64,000 nucleotides of DNA. It comes from Flintibacter muris. Its GTDB lineage: Bacteria > Bacillota > Clostridia > Oscillospirales > Oscillospiraceae. Numbering within the stretch: position 1 is the first letter of the stretch; each line of letters starts with the position of its first letter. The stretch spans positions 1-64,000 of the forward strand of contig NZ_CALPCP010000009.1 of the NCBI RefSeq assembly GCF_943192995.1, in the 5' to 3' direction. Below are positions 1-7,197 of this stretch, in pieces. The notes under the pieces were generated by a model. It was not told the DNA's origin. It was given only the letters and a program-made list of their open reading frames with translations, and did no database searches. A program made the position numbers and the translations under genes.

Positions 1-24
1 TGACGGTCGTATGTATAAAAAAAT

Positions 25-60
25 TAGGTTACACTCGGTCGTTTGACCTTGTGTAACCTA
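25..60 (-). terminator. Hairpin with minus-strand T-tract, terminator-like
   Basis: Perfect 10-bp arms TAGGTTACAC (25-34) and GTGTAACCTA (51-60) enclose a 16-nt loop that itself contains GGTC/GACC. On the minus strand the hairpin is followed by a run of seven Ts (plus positions 17-23), which fits an intrinsic terminator for leftward transcription. No leftward gene is visible to its right, so its real use is unclear. Confidence 0.4.
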
Positions 61-105
61 ATATTAACGCCTGCCAAAGAACCTAATATTAACGCCTGCC
101 AAAGA
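56..105. repeat. Perfect 25-bp tandem duplication
   Basis: Positions 56-80 and 81-105 are identical 25-bp units beginning ACCTAATATTAACGCC. The first unit overlaps the right arm of the 25-60 hairpin. The pair ends six bases before the -35 box of the ribosomal-protein promoter. Confidence 0.9.
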
Positions 106-110
106 AACAC

Positions 111-138
111 TTGACTTTTCAACAAATTCCGGTATAAT
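111..138 (+). promoter_or_regulatory. Sigma-70-type promoter of rpsF-ssb-rpsR
   Basis: TTGACT (111-116) and a perfect TATAAT (133-138) are separated by 16 bp. The next gene is rpsF, with an untranslated leader of roughly 80 nt. Confidence 0.8.
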
Positions 139-144
139 AATTAA

Positions 145-210
145 GCCTGTCTCCAGCTGGAGGCAGCTATCCTTGCTCCCGGAGGGGTTTCGGGGGCCAT
201 ATGTCCATAA
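145..210 (+). promoter_or_regulatory. Structured rpsF leader, possible S6:S18 autoregulatory site
   Basis: The leader can form a stem around CTCCAGCTGGAG (151-162, extended by flanking pairs) and a second, GC-rich stem at about 176-197 that presents CCG. Many bacterial rpsF leaders bind the S6:S18 complex through a CCG-bearing structure. The match here is only suggestive. Confidence 0.3.
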
Positions 211-223
211 GGAGGTGCAAAAC

Positions 224-520
224 ATGGCAAAAATCAATGCGAACTACGAGGCGATTTATATCCTCAAGCCCGACCTGAACGAAGAGCAGATCAAGGCTCT
301 GGTTGAGCGGTTCAAGGGCGTGGTGGAGGCGAACGGCACTGTGTCCGAGATCGACGAGTGGGGCAAGCGCCGGCTGGCCTATCCCATCAACGATCTGATG
401 GAGGGATACTACGTGCTGATGACCTTCACTGCCGCCGCCGCCGTCCCCGCTGAGCTGGACCGTATTTTCCGGATCACCGACGGCGTGATGCGCTCCATGA
501 TCGTCTGCAAGGACGAGTAA
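224..520 (+). CDS. rpsF: 30S ribosomal protein bS6
   Basis: 98-residue protein starting MAKINANYEAIYILKPDL. It is a small-subunit protein that binds 16S rRNA together with bS18. The length and the motifs KPDLNEEQ and GKRRLAYPI are typical of bS6. The start at 224 is chosen because AAGGAGGTGC (209-218) lies six bases upstream. An upstream ATG at 173 would add 17 residues encoded by leader and Shine-Dalgarno sequence. It is the first gene of the classic rpsF-ssb-rpsR operon. Confidence 0.97.
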   Translation: MAKINANYEAIYILKPDLNEEQIKALVERFKGVVEANGTVSEIDEWGKRRLAYPINDLMEGYYVLMTFTAAAAVPAELDRIFRITDGVMRSMIVCKDE

Positions 521-532
521 GGGGGAGCAACA

Positions 533-1018
533 GTGCTGAACAAGATTTTCATTATGGGCCGTCTCACCCGGGACCCGGAGCTGAGACGCACCCAGACCGG
601 CACTCCGGTGGCATCCTTTTCCCTGGCTGTTGACCGGGATTTTCGGGACAAGTCAACCGGCGAGCGAGCCACCGACTTTATTGATGTGGTGGCCTGGCGG
701 CAAACCGCCGAGTTTGTCAGCCGGTATTTTTCCAAGGGCCGTATGGCCGTGGTGGAGGGCCGGCTTCAGATTCGGGACTGGACCGACAAGGAGGGCGGCA
801 AGCGCCGCTCCGCCGAGGTAGTGGCGGACAATATCTACTTTGGTGACTCCAAGCGGGACGGTGACGGCGGGGGCTATTCCACCGGCTATCACCAGGGCGG
901 GAGCTATTCTTCCGCACCCGCCGCGCCCGCCGACCCCTTCGGCGGCTATGGCGCTCCCCCCGCGGACGGCGATCAGTTCGCTGAGCTATCAACTGACGAC
1001 GGCAATCTGCCGTTTTGA
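533..1018 (+). CDS. ssb: Single-stranded DNA-binding protein
   Basis: 161 residues with a GTG start behind GGGGGAG. An OB fold occupies about residues 1-105 (MLNKIFIMGRLTRDPELRRT, then DFIDVVAWRQTAEF and EGRLQIRDW). A low-complexity Gly/Pro/Ala linker follows, and the protein ends in the acidic-hydrophobic tip DDGNLPF that docks SSB-interacting proteins. It coats ssDNA during replication and repair. It lies 12 bp after rpsF and 38 bp before rpsR. Confidence 0.97.
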   Translation: MLNKIFIMGRLTRDPELRRTQTGTPVASFSLAVDRDFRDKSTGERATDFIDVVAWRQTAEFVSRYFSKGRMAVVEGRLQIRDWTDKEGGKRRSAEVVADNIYFGDSKRDGDGGGYSTGYHQGGSYSSAPAAPADPFGGYGAPPADGDQFAELSTDDGNLPF

Positions 1019-1056
1019 CTTTGACCAGTTAAGGTCGTAAAAAGGAGGTTAATTCC

Positions 1057-1302
1057 ATGGCTATGGAACGCGACAACAAGCCCATGCGGGGCCGTAAGCG
1101 CCGCAAGGTCTGTGCTTTCTGCGCCGACAAGGTGGAGCAGATCGACTATAAGGACGCCGCCAAGCTGCGCCGGTTCACATCCGAGCGGGCCAAGATTCTG
1201 CCCCGCCGCACCACCGGCACCTGCGCCATGCATCAGCGCCAGCTGACTGAGGCCATCAAGCGTGCCCGCCAGGTCGCCCTGCTGCCCTACGTCACTGACT
1301 AA
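1057..1302 (+). CDS. rpsR: 30S ribosomal protein bS18
   Basis: 81 residues. The N-terminal basic patch [11 protein letters not shown] is followed by the bS18 core ([27 protein letters not shown]). The cysteines of CAFC (residues 20 and 23) and the later TGTCAMH motif suggest the zinc-binding C+ form. AAAGGAGG lies eight bases upstream. It is the last gene of the operon and is followed by an intrinsic terminator. Confidence 0.97.
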   Translation: MAMERDNKPMRGRKRRKVCAFCADKVEQIDYKDAAKLRRFTSERAKILPRRTTGTCAMHQRQLTEAIKRARQVALLPYVTD

Positions 1303-1390
1303 TAGAAGAAGCACAGCCCCCTTCGCTGTGTACCGCCCAGGTTGTGTGGACAGCGCAAAAAGGCCCTGTGGTAGGAAGTATGAAGTTTTA

Positions 1391-1429
1391 AGTGGAGAGG
1401 CGTCGCGCAAGCGGCGCTTCTCCACTTTT
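1391..1429 (+). terminator. Intrinsic terminator after rpsR
   Basis: AGTGGAGAGGCGTCGC (1391-1406) pairs with GCGGCGCTTCTCCACT (1411-1426) using G-U pairs and a short loop. TTTT follows. The same hairpin may also stop the converging dnaD-dnaI transcript. Confidence 0.8.
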
Positions 1430-1469
1430 CAGCTGGATGCGCTCATGATTGTAGAAATAAATCAAATTG

Positions 1470-1679
1470 TCAATCAATCATAGACCGTTGTGTCTTTCCT
1501 CTGGGGCGGAGACAGGACCGTTCCATACCCTCCACATCCGCAAACTCGGCGACGGTGATCGAACGGAAAACGACCGTGAACAGCGCCCCGAGCTTTCTCT
1601 CCAGGCGGTCCAGGGCGGCAGCGGCCACTTTTGCCTCACCCGTTTTGATTTTCAAATTTATGGCCCGTCCTGGGTTCAC
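1470..1679 (-). CDS. Small hypothetical protein translationally coupled to dnaI
   Basis: 69 residues with a GTG start that overlaps the dnaI stop codon (ATGTGA). Codons are mostly C/G-ending like the neighbouring genes, and the reading frame ends exactly before the shared terminator region. I recognise no domain; residues 1-45 are Lys/Arg/Ala-rich and amphipathic (LDRLERKLGALFTVVF). It could be a small partner of the helicase loader or a non-coding extension of the transcript. Confidence 0.35.
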   Translation of the reverse strand: MNPGRAINLKIKTGEAKVAAAALDRLERKLGALFTVVFRSITVAEFADVEGMERSCLRPRGKTQRSMID

Positions 1680-2680
1680 ATCCGGTTTTTCCGCAGCAGC
1701 CGGATATCGTCCCCGAAGAAATGCAGGACGTGGTACTCCCCGTCCAGGCGGGAGACGATCTGGGGGGCGTAGCGTTGGGCGGCCTCCTCCATAGACAGGT
1801 TGGAGGAAATCACCGTCCGCCGGTCCGCTGCCAGCCGGGTGTTGACCAGCTCATACAGGGCGGATTGAGTAAACTGGGTGGTCAGCTCACTGCCCAGGTC
1901 GTCCAGGATAAGCAGGTCACAGTTGAGGTAGCGGCGGGTCTCATCCCGGGCGTCCAGACCGTCGGGGCTGTCCCGGAGGAATTTTCGGGCCTCAAACTGG
2001 GCGAAAATGTTCCCCGCCGTGTCGTACACCACAGAAAATCCGTTTTCAGATACGGTGCGGGCAATGCAGGCGGACAGGAAGGTTTTTCCCAGTCCCGGCG
2101 GGCCGGAGAGGAACAGGTTTTTGATGGCGAAGCGGCCAAACTTGGTGGCGTAGTTCAGGCAGACATCATAGACCAGCTCCATATTCCCTCTGGGGGAGGT
2201 ACCTCTGCCTGGGTAGGGGGTCTGGCTGTAGTAGTCCAGGCGGAAGGTGTCGAAGGATTGCTCCCCCAGGTCCAGCAGCTTGGACAGCTCCTTAATCTGC
2301 TCCTGGGTACACAGCTCTTTCAGGCAGCGGCACATTTTAGCTCCCTGCCAGCCCCGGTCTTTGCACAGGGGACAGGCGGGCCTGTCGTCCAGGGCGTCTT
2401 CGGGCAGGCCAAGCCCCCCCAGCAGGACAGCCCGCTCCCGCCGCAGGTCCTGGTTCTCTTCCCGCACAGCCTTTACGGCCTGGACGGGATCGCCCCCCTG
2501 GCGGAGGGCGGCGGCCACCAGGCCGGCCATGGTGCCCTGGATGCGGCGGTCCAGTTGCTCCAGCCGGGGCTCCCGCTCATAGGCTTCCAGCCGCAAGCGC
2601 TCGGTTCTCTCCCGGCGGCGGCGGGACTCGTCCTCCAGCCGCTGGGCGGCCCGGTGCAGTACGTTAGCGTCGTATGGCAC
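1676..2680 (-). CDS. dnaI: Replicative helicase loader, DnaI/DnaC-type AAA+ ATPase
   Basis: 334 residues with a GTG start behind GGAGG. The N-terminal 95 residues are a charged helical region. A zinc-finger-like cluster follows (Cys103, Cys106, Cys117, Cys119). The AAA+ domain has Walker A GPPGLGKT (193-200) and Walker B LLILDDLG (256-263). The family loads the DnaB/DnaC replicative helicase at origins and restart sites. It begins one base after the upstream dnaD-like gene ends, as in other Firmicutes where DnaD and DnaI cooperate in primosome assembly. Confidence 0.93.
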   Translation of the reverse strand: MPYDANVLHRAAQRLEDESRRRRERTERLRLEAYEREPRLEQLDRRIQGTMAGLVAAALRQGGDPVQAVKAVREENQDLRRERAVLLGGLGLPEDALDDRPACPLCKDRGWQGAKMCRCLKELCTQEQIKELSKLLDLGEQSFDTFRLDYYSQTPYPGRGTSPRGNMELVYDVCLNYATKFGRFAIKNLFLSGPPGLGKTFLSACIARTVSENGFSVVYDTAGNIFAQFEARKFLRDSPDGLDARDETRRYLNCDLLILDDLGSELTTQFTQSALYELVNTRLAADRRTVISSNLSMEEAAQRYAPQIVSRLDGEYHVLHFFGDDIRLLRKNRM

Positions 2681-2681
2681 G

Positions 2682-3635
2682 TTAAGATCCCTCCTGTTTC
2701 ATTTGCTCCATCAGGCGGCGCATGCGCTCCATGTCCTCCCTGGCCCGCTGCTCCTGGCCAGGGGAGGGAGGGGGCGCTGCCTTCTGCCCTCCCCCGGCCC
2801 GGACGGGCCTGAGGTCCCGGTCCCCCGCCCGGACGGCGGCGGCGGTGTGCAGCCCCTTCTCATGCCAGCGGCGCAAAATCCCGTTCATATAGCCCCAGTC
2901 CATAGACTGCTTTTTCAAAACCGTCCGCTCATAGGCCATGCGGATGGCCTCATCCTCAAAGCCCATGTCATCCCAGGCGGCAATGTAGTCCTTCTCCCGC
3001 TGGACCAGGGGGCGGGGGGAGATATCCAGCAGGCAGAGCACCTCGGTCTCCCGGCCCCGAAGGCGGGTGAGCTTTTCGATGTGTTCCTCCGCCCGCTCCA
3101 TGGTGTCCACCCCCCGGCGGGCCCAGATGAAGCCCTCCTTCCGAATCTGGGACAGGAAGGGCTTGCGTCCGGGGCCGTATTTTCGGGCCACCTCCTCAAT
3201 GCACCAGCCCACCAGCATAAGGATGACCTCGGCGGGGAGGGCCAGGTGGTCGTAGAGGGTATACAGGCTCTTTAAATCGGCGGTGGACAGCCGCTTGCCC
3301 AGCCGGCGTTCCACCTCGCCCGCCAGGGCGGGGAAGGTGGAGGCGTTGTCTGCCAGGGCCTGGGTGATGTCCTCGGTGGAGTAATCCGGGGGCGGCTCCT
3401 CCTGGACGGGGGGCTCTGGGGGGGCGGCGGGGAGCTCCGGGGCCAGCCCCTGGCTTTTCAGCTGTTCCAAGGCGCTCTGAAAGCGGGCGTCCGTCCATTT
3501 GAGCCCCTCCGTGTTCCCGCAGCGGAGCAGCCGGAGATACAGCAGGGCGGCGTCGCCGCTGTCCAGCTTCAGCAGCCGGTCTGCCGCCTGAGCGGTCATG
3601 GCCAGAACCTCGCCGGGAAGAAATGTCTGGGACAT
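2682..3635 (-). CDS. DnaD-domain replication initiation protein
   Basis: 317 residues starting MSQTFLPGEVLAM. This start is preferred because AAGGAGG lies ten bases upstream; a TTG 24 bp further out would translate through that Shine-Dalgarno. The N-terminal winged-helix-like part is followed by a Pro-rich linker (about residues 95-115) and two DnaD/DnaB-like helical modules (AEVILMLVGWCIEEVARKYG and the later YIAAWDDMGFEDEAIRMAYE). The last part is charged. It acts at primosome assembly with the DnaI-type loader encoded next to it. It may correspond to DnaD or to a DnaB-type co-loader; the sequence alone does not decide. Confidence 0.88.
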   Translation of the reverse strand: MSQTFLPGEVLAMTAQAADRLLKLDSGDAALLYLRLLRCGNTEGLKWTDARFQSALEQLKSQGLAPELPAAPPEPPVQEEPPPDYSTEDITQALADNASTFPALAGEVERRLGKRLSTADLKSLYTLYDHLALPAEVILMLVGWCIEEVARKYGPGRKPFLSQIRKEGFIWARRGVDTMERAEEHIEKLTRLRGRETEVLCLLDISPRPLVQREKDYIAAWDDMGFEDEAIRMAYERTVLKKQSMDWGYMNGILRRWHEKGLHTAAAVRAGDRDLRPVRAGGGQKAAPPPSPGQEQRAREDMERMRRLMEQMKQEGS

Positions 3636-3675
3636 GGGCGCCGCCCTCCTTTCCAACACTGTTTCGTGTTTTGAT

Positions 3676-3704
3676 ATTGTACAACAAAATTGGCCCCGCG
3701 TCCA
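3676..3704 (-). promoter_or_regulatory. Promoter of dnaD-dnaI
   Basis: On the minus strand TGGACG (3699-3704) and TACAAT (3676-3681) are 17 bp apart, about 40 bp before the DnaD start. Confidence 0.5.
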
Positions 3705-3734
3705 TCCTTTTTCAAAACTCCCGCCTGCCGGGCG

Positions 3735-4274
3735 CTAATTTTGGGCGGCCCGCCCCAGCGCGGATAGGGCTGGTTTGTACAGAAGGATCGTAATTGCCGC
3801 GTTCAGTCCCCCTTTGATAAAATTAAAGGGCAGAAAGGCCGGAAGAAGCAGCTTTACCACTTCTTCTCTAGGGACCCCCATATAGAGCGGCGTGAGAAGC
3901 CAATTCCAAAGCATCATGGCTGAAACCATACAGCCCCACCCACACAAAAGCCCGGCCGCAGCGCCACAAAATCCGCGCTTTTTTTGATGGACAAGCGCTG
4001 TGGTACAGGCGAAAGAACAGCTGGAAATGACATTCATAAAAAATCCCAGTATGCCGGTTTCGCTGAGGGTGAACATTTCGATCAGAGAGACAACCCCCGC
4101 CATCCAGAACGAGGCAAGCGGCCCAAAGAGCAGACCGCTGATGGCGATGACGCTGTCCTTGGGGTCGTATTTCAAAAACAGAACCAGGGGGACGCGTCCC
4201 ACCGCCGCTGCCCCATAGGCCAGCGCGCACAGCATGCCGATTGTAGTAAGTTTCCTTGTGTTTCCCTTCATCAT
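3735..4274 (-). CDS. ribU: Riboflavin ECF transporter, substrate-binding S component
   Basis: 179 residues with five to six hydrophobic segments. The RibU signature region VGRVPLVLFLKYDPKDSVIAISGLLFGP is present in pieces around residues 25-52. RibU captures riboflavin and delivers it to the shared EcfAAT energising module, which is not in this window. The start has AGGAGG five bases upstream. The FMN riboswitch and terminator in its leader confirm the assignment independently. Confidence 0.95.
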   Translation of the reverse strand: MMKGNTRKLTTIGMLCALAYGAAAVGRVPLVLFLKYDPKDSVIAISGLLFGPLASFWMAGVVSLIEMFTLSETGILGFFMNVISSCSFACTTALVHQKKRGFCGAAAGLLCGWGCMVSAMMLWNWLLTPLYMGVPREEVVKLLLPAFLPFNFIKGGLNAAITILLYKPALSALGRAAQN

Positions 4275-4284
4275 AAAGACCTCC

Positions 4285-4329
4285 TGAAAAAATTAACACC
4301 TGAACAGGACGGACTGCCTTTCAGGTGTT
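4285..4329 (-). terminator. Riboswitch-controlled terminator before ribU
   Basis: On the minus strand AACACCTGAA and TTCAGGTGTT form a perfect 10-bp stem (plus 4295-4304 and 4320-4329) followed by AATTTTTT. The Shine-Dalgarno of ribU lies directly after the T-tract. This is the expected expression platform for termination when FMN is bound. Confidence 0.88.
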
Positions 4330-4424
4330 GATTGATCAGGTGTATTGAAAACGTCAACAGAGCGGGCGGCACGGGATGGAAAAAGAGCGCGGAGGCCAGA
4401 GCGGACCCTGACCGTTTCAACACA

Positions 4425-4534
4425 CCTTCTTCAAATCCAGACTGTACTGTCGGTTTTGGAGTTGCACCAAATCAGCATGTTCATGCTCGCGGACTTTACC
4501 GCCGATCGGGAATTTCACCCTGCCCTGAAGACAT
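4425..4534 (-). promoter_or_regulatory. FMN riboswitch aptamer (RFN element)
   Basis: Read on the minus strand, the RFN consensus blocks occur in order: GGGCAGGGTGAAATTCCCGA, GGCGGTAAAGTCCGCGAG, then ACTCCAAAACCGACAGTA and GTCTGGAT, closed by complementary ends at about 4425-4432 and 4526-4534. The aptamer binds FMN and represses ribU through the terminator 100 nt downstream. Confidence 0.95.
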
Positions 4535-4827
4535 CATCACTATTCAGTTGTCAGCAGCAGTATATCAGACAAGGAGAAAATTGTCAATTCAACGGATGAA
4601 ATAGACATAGAAATCAATTTTGCTGCTGCAGGGCGCGACGACCCCGGCGCGCCGTTGGCAGCAACTGCCAACCTGCGGCGGGCCGAGTCGTCCCGCCCTG
4701 CAATATGGCGGTCAATCTGATAATCACTATCAATTTATTTGTGGGACAGGCCGGAAAAATAACCCTTCCGAATCCGGCGGCGATATGATAAACTGAACTG
4801 ACACACAAAAAAGGGAGGGCGGGGCCT
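4535..4827. other. Intergenic stretch between the FMN riboswitch and the AEC gene
   Basis: It contains the putative start of the ribU transcript and a copy of dispersed repeat family B (4628-4702). An AT-rich stretch precedes the AEC gene, with TATGAT near 4784 as a weak -10 candidate. No coding frame here looks real. Confidence 0.6.
4628..4702. repeat. Dispersed repeat, family B
   Basis: GC-rich imperfect hairpin element bounded by CAGGGCGCGACGAC and GTCGTCCCGCCCTG. A 23-bp core at 4630-4652 recurs identically at 24966-24988. Both copies are intergenic. Confidence 0.75.
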
Positions 4828-5769
4828 GTGGAAAATTTTATCGTATCCATCCGCTGTATTACCCCGGTGCTTCTCACCATGTGCCTGGGTATTTTGATTC
4901 GGGCCTGCGCCAGGTTCCCCGAGGAGTTGTACGGGCAGCTGAGCACGCTATGCTTTCGGTTTCTTCTGCCCTTTCAGCTGTTTTACAACATCTACAGCGC
5001 CAAGATGGAGGGGGCCTTTTCCCCCAAGCTGCTGTTGTTTCTGGAGGCGGGGGTGCTGATCTGGTTTTTGGTGAACTACGCCTTTTTCTGCGGAGTGGTG
5101 CCGGATCGCAGAACGCGGGGCGCTTACATCCAGAACTCCTTCCGTTCCAACATCGCGGTGGTGGGGGTGTCTTTGGCCCAAACCATGATGGGCGGCGGAC
5201 CCGGGGTGGCGGCCATGTCCATTGCCACGGCGGTGCTGGTGCCCACCTATAACGTGCTGGCGGTGATTACGCTGGAATCCTGTCGGGGCGGCAAGGCCCG
5301 GCCGGATGAGACGGTAAAGCAAATTTTAAAAAACCCTCTGATTCGGGCCTGCCTTCTTGGGGTGGTATGCCTGGGACTGGGTATCCGTTTGCCGCAGCCG
5401 GTGGACCAGGCGGTGAAAAATATAGGCAGCGCGGGCAGCGTGATGACCCTGGTAGCCCTGGGCGCCTCCCTGCGGCTGGAGGGGGCGCGGAAAAACATCA
5501 GGCGGATTATTTTCTGCAACGTCCATCGCCTGGTGCTCACCCCTCTTGTCATGCTCACAGCGGCCTGCCTGATGGGCTTTCGGGGGGATGCTCTGGCAGT
5601 CATTCTCATCTGCGCCGGTACGCCCACCGCCACCACCTCCTACCCCATGGCCCTGGCCTGTGACAGCGACCATGAGCTGACAGCCCAGGCTGTGGTAACC
5701 ACGTCCCTGTTTTTCTGTCTGAGCATGCTTTTGTGGATCTTTGCCCTCAAGCAGATGGGGTTGATGTAG
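4828..5769 (+). CDS. AEC (auxin efflux carrier) family transporter
   Basis: 313 residues with about ten hydrophobic segments in two halves. The family Gly/Pro-rich broken helices are visible (YIQNSFRSNIAVVGVSL near residue 100 and ICAGTPTATTSYPMALA near 262-278). AEC carriers in Firmicutes move malate, other small acids or amino-acid derivatives. The substrate here is unknown. GTG start behind AAGGGAGG. It stands alone and ends at a strong terminator. Confidence 0.9.
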   Translation: MENFIVSIRCITPVLLTMCLGILIRACARFPEELYGQLSTLCFRFLLPFQLFYNIYSAKMEGAFSPKLLLFLEAGVLIWFLVNYAFFCGVVPDRRTRGAYIQNSFRSNIAVVGVSLAQTMMGGGPGVAAMSIATAVLVPTYNVLAVITLESCRGGKARPDETVKQILKNPLIRACLLGVVCLGLGIRLPQPVDQAVKNIGSAGSVMTLVALGASLRLEGARKNIRRIIFCNVHRLVLTPLVMLTAACLMGFRGDALAVILICAGTPTATTSYPMALACDSDHELTAQAVVTTSLFFCLSMLLWIFALKQMGLM

Positions 5770-5770
5770 A

Positions 5771-5798
5771 AAGAGCCGCCCAAAGGGCGGCTCTTTTT
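5771..5798 (+). terminator. Intrinsic terminator of the AEC gene
   Basis: AAGAGCCGCC (5771-5780) pairs with GGGCGGCTCTT across a CAAA loop and is followed by TTTTT. Confidence 0.9.
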
Positions 5799-5800
5799 CT

Positions 5801-5830
5801 GTCATGTTTCCGCTTTGCCCCTCATATAGT
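5801..5830 (+). promoter_or_regulatory. Candidate sigma-E-type sporulation promoter of spoIIP
   Basis: GTCATGTT (5801-5808) and CATATAGT (5823-5830) are 14 bp apart. They resemble the mother-cell sigma-E pattern (TCATATT-like -35, CATACAAT-like -10). In Bacillus subtilis spoIIP is sigma-E dependent, so the position and type fit. Confidence 0.45.
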
Positions 5831-5898
5831 GGACTGGACTGAACGCACACGGATGCGCAAAGCGCGTCTTTTTCCTACACAGGATAAGGAGTGGTACT

Positions 5899-7056
5899 AT
5901 GGGGAACAAGGCTGGACGGGCCCTGCGCCGGGGGGTGGCGCTGGGGCTGGGACTGGTGGCGGCCTGGGGCGTGAGCCTGACGGCGGACCTGGGAGATATG
6001 GGCGGACGGCTGAGGTCGCTGGGGGAGCAGCCAACTCTGGCAGTCTCCCTGATGGCCTCCCAGCTGGGGGAGCTCCCCGGCAGGGAGAAGGGTTTGACAG
6101 GCTGGAGCCGCCTTCTGCTGGACAGCTCCCCCCTTTTAAAGCTGGGGGAGGGGCCGGTCATGGAGCTGCGGGCGGGCAGGGAGGACCCGGCACCTGATAC
6201 GCCGGAGGTGCCCGAGCCTCCGGACAGCGAAGACGAGGAGCAGCCTGATCTCCGCCCCTCCCGGGAGAGCGAGGGCATTGTGGAGATGACCGGACAGGGC
6301 AAGGAGGGGTCTCAATACCTGTCTGAAGGCGGGGTGTATGTCTACAACCGTACCGGCCTGGACCTGGACTCCTCCCTGCTGGGAGAGGGGACGGTGGATG
6401 TTACGCTGGGGGAGGGCCCCCAGATTCTGATTGTCCACACCCACGGCAGTGAGGCCTACTCCATGAGCGACGGTGATACCTATGAGGAGAGCGACCCCTA
6501 CCGCACCACCGACTGCACCCACAACGTGGTCCGGGTGGGAGAGGAGATGGCCACCGTCTTCCGGGCCTACGGCTTTCAGGTAATTCACGATACCACCCTG
6601 TGCGACTATCCCGCTTACAACGGGGCCTATGACCGCTCCAAGGCGGTGGTAGAGCAGTGGCTGGAGCAGTACCCCTCCATCAAAGTGGTGCTGGACGTCC
6701 ACCGGGACGCCCTGGTGGGCAGCGAGGGGGAGGTGTACAAAATGGTGTCTGTTGAGGCTGGGCAGAAGGTGGCCCAGGTGATGATCGTGCTGGGTACCGA
6801 CGCCGGCGGAGCCAGCCATCCCCGTTGGAAGGACAACATGGCCTTTGCCCTGTGTCTCCAGCGCAACCTGGTAAAGGGCTACACCAGCTTGGTGCGCCCC
6901 ACCGTCCTGCGCAAGAGCCGGTATAACCAGCAGCTCTCCCCCGGCTCCATCCTGGTGGAGGTGGGCGGCCACGGCAATACCCTCAGCGAGGCTATCGCCG
7001 GAGGACGGCTGTGGGCGGACAACGTGGCCCGGACGCTGTTAGAGATGAAAGGATGA
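5899..7056 (+). CDS. spoIIP: Stage II sporulation protein P, cell-wall amidase/endopeptidase
   Basis: 385 residues. An N-terminal membrane anchor (about 12-30) is followed by a variable acidic Pro/Glu linker (90-125) and the SpoIIP domain (about 150-380). Diagnostic motifs are HTHGSEAY (180-187), DVHRDA (266-271) and VEVGGHGNT near residue 355. SpoIIP works with SpoIID and SpoIIM in the mother cell to thin septal peptidoglycan during engulfment. RBS AAGGAG precedes the ATG. It is evidence that the organism belongs to an endospore-forming lineage. Confidence 0.95.
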   Translation: MGNKAGRALRRGVALGLGLVAAWGVSLTADLGDMGGRLRSLGEQPTLAVSLMASQLGELPGREKGLTGWSRLLLDSSPLLKLGEGPVMELRAGREDPAPDTPEVPEPPDSEDEEQPDLRPSRESEGIVEMTGQGKEGSQYLSEGGVYVYNRTGLDLDSSLLGEGTVDVTLGEGPQILIVHTHGSEAYSMSDGDTYEESDPYRTTDCTHNVVRVGEEMATVFRAYGFQVIHDTTLCDYPAYNGAYDRSKAVVEQWLEQYPSIKVVLDVHRDALVGSEGEVYKMVSVEAGQKVAQVMIVLGTDAGGASHPRWKDNMAFALCLQRNLVKGYTSLVRPTVLRKSRYNQQLSPGSILVEVGGHGNTLSEAIAGGRLWADNVARTLLEMKG

Positions 7057-7084
7057 AAAAGCCCGCCGGGGATGCCCCGGCGGG
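7056..7084 (-). terminator. Intrinsic terminator of prfB, between convergent genes
   Basis: A perfect 10-bp stem CCCGCCGGGG/CCCCGGCGGG (7062-7071, 7075-7084) with a 3-nt loop. On the minus strand it is followed by TTTTT (plus 7056-7060). It lies about 110 bp past the prfB stop; rightward there is no T-run. Confidence 0.75.
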
Positions 7085-7197
7085 TAAACTATATCTTGGG
7101 TATATAGCTGTTAATTGCTATAGGGATATTAAAAACTTTTTATAACTATTTGTAATTTTGCCCTGACATTTTGCAATCTGTTTCAGCGGGGCCGTTT

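Noticed and set aside
4332-4604. Open frames of 84-90 codons over the ribU leader
   Set aside because: They overlap the FMN riboswitch antisense, lack ribosome sites and have atypical residues.
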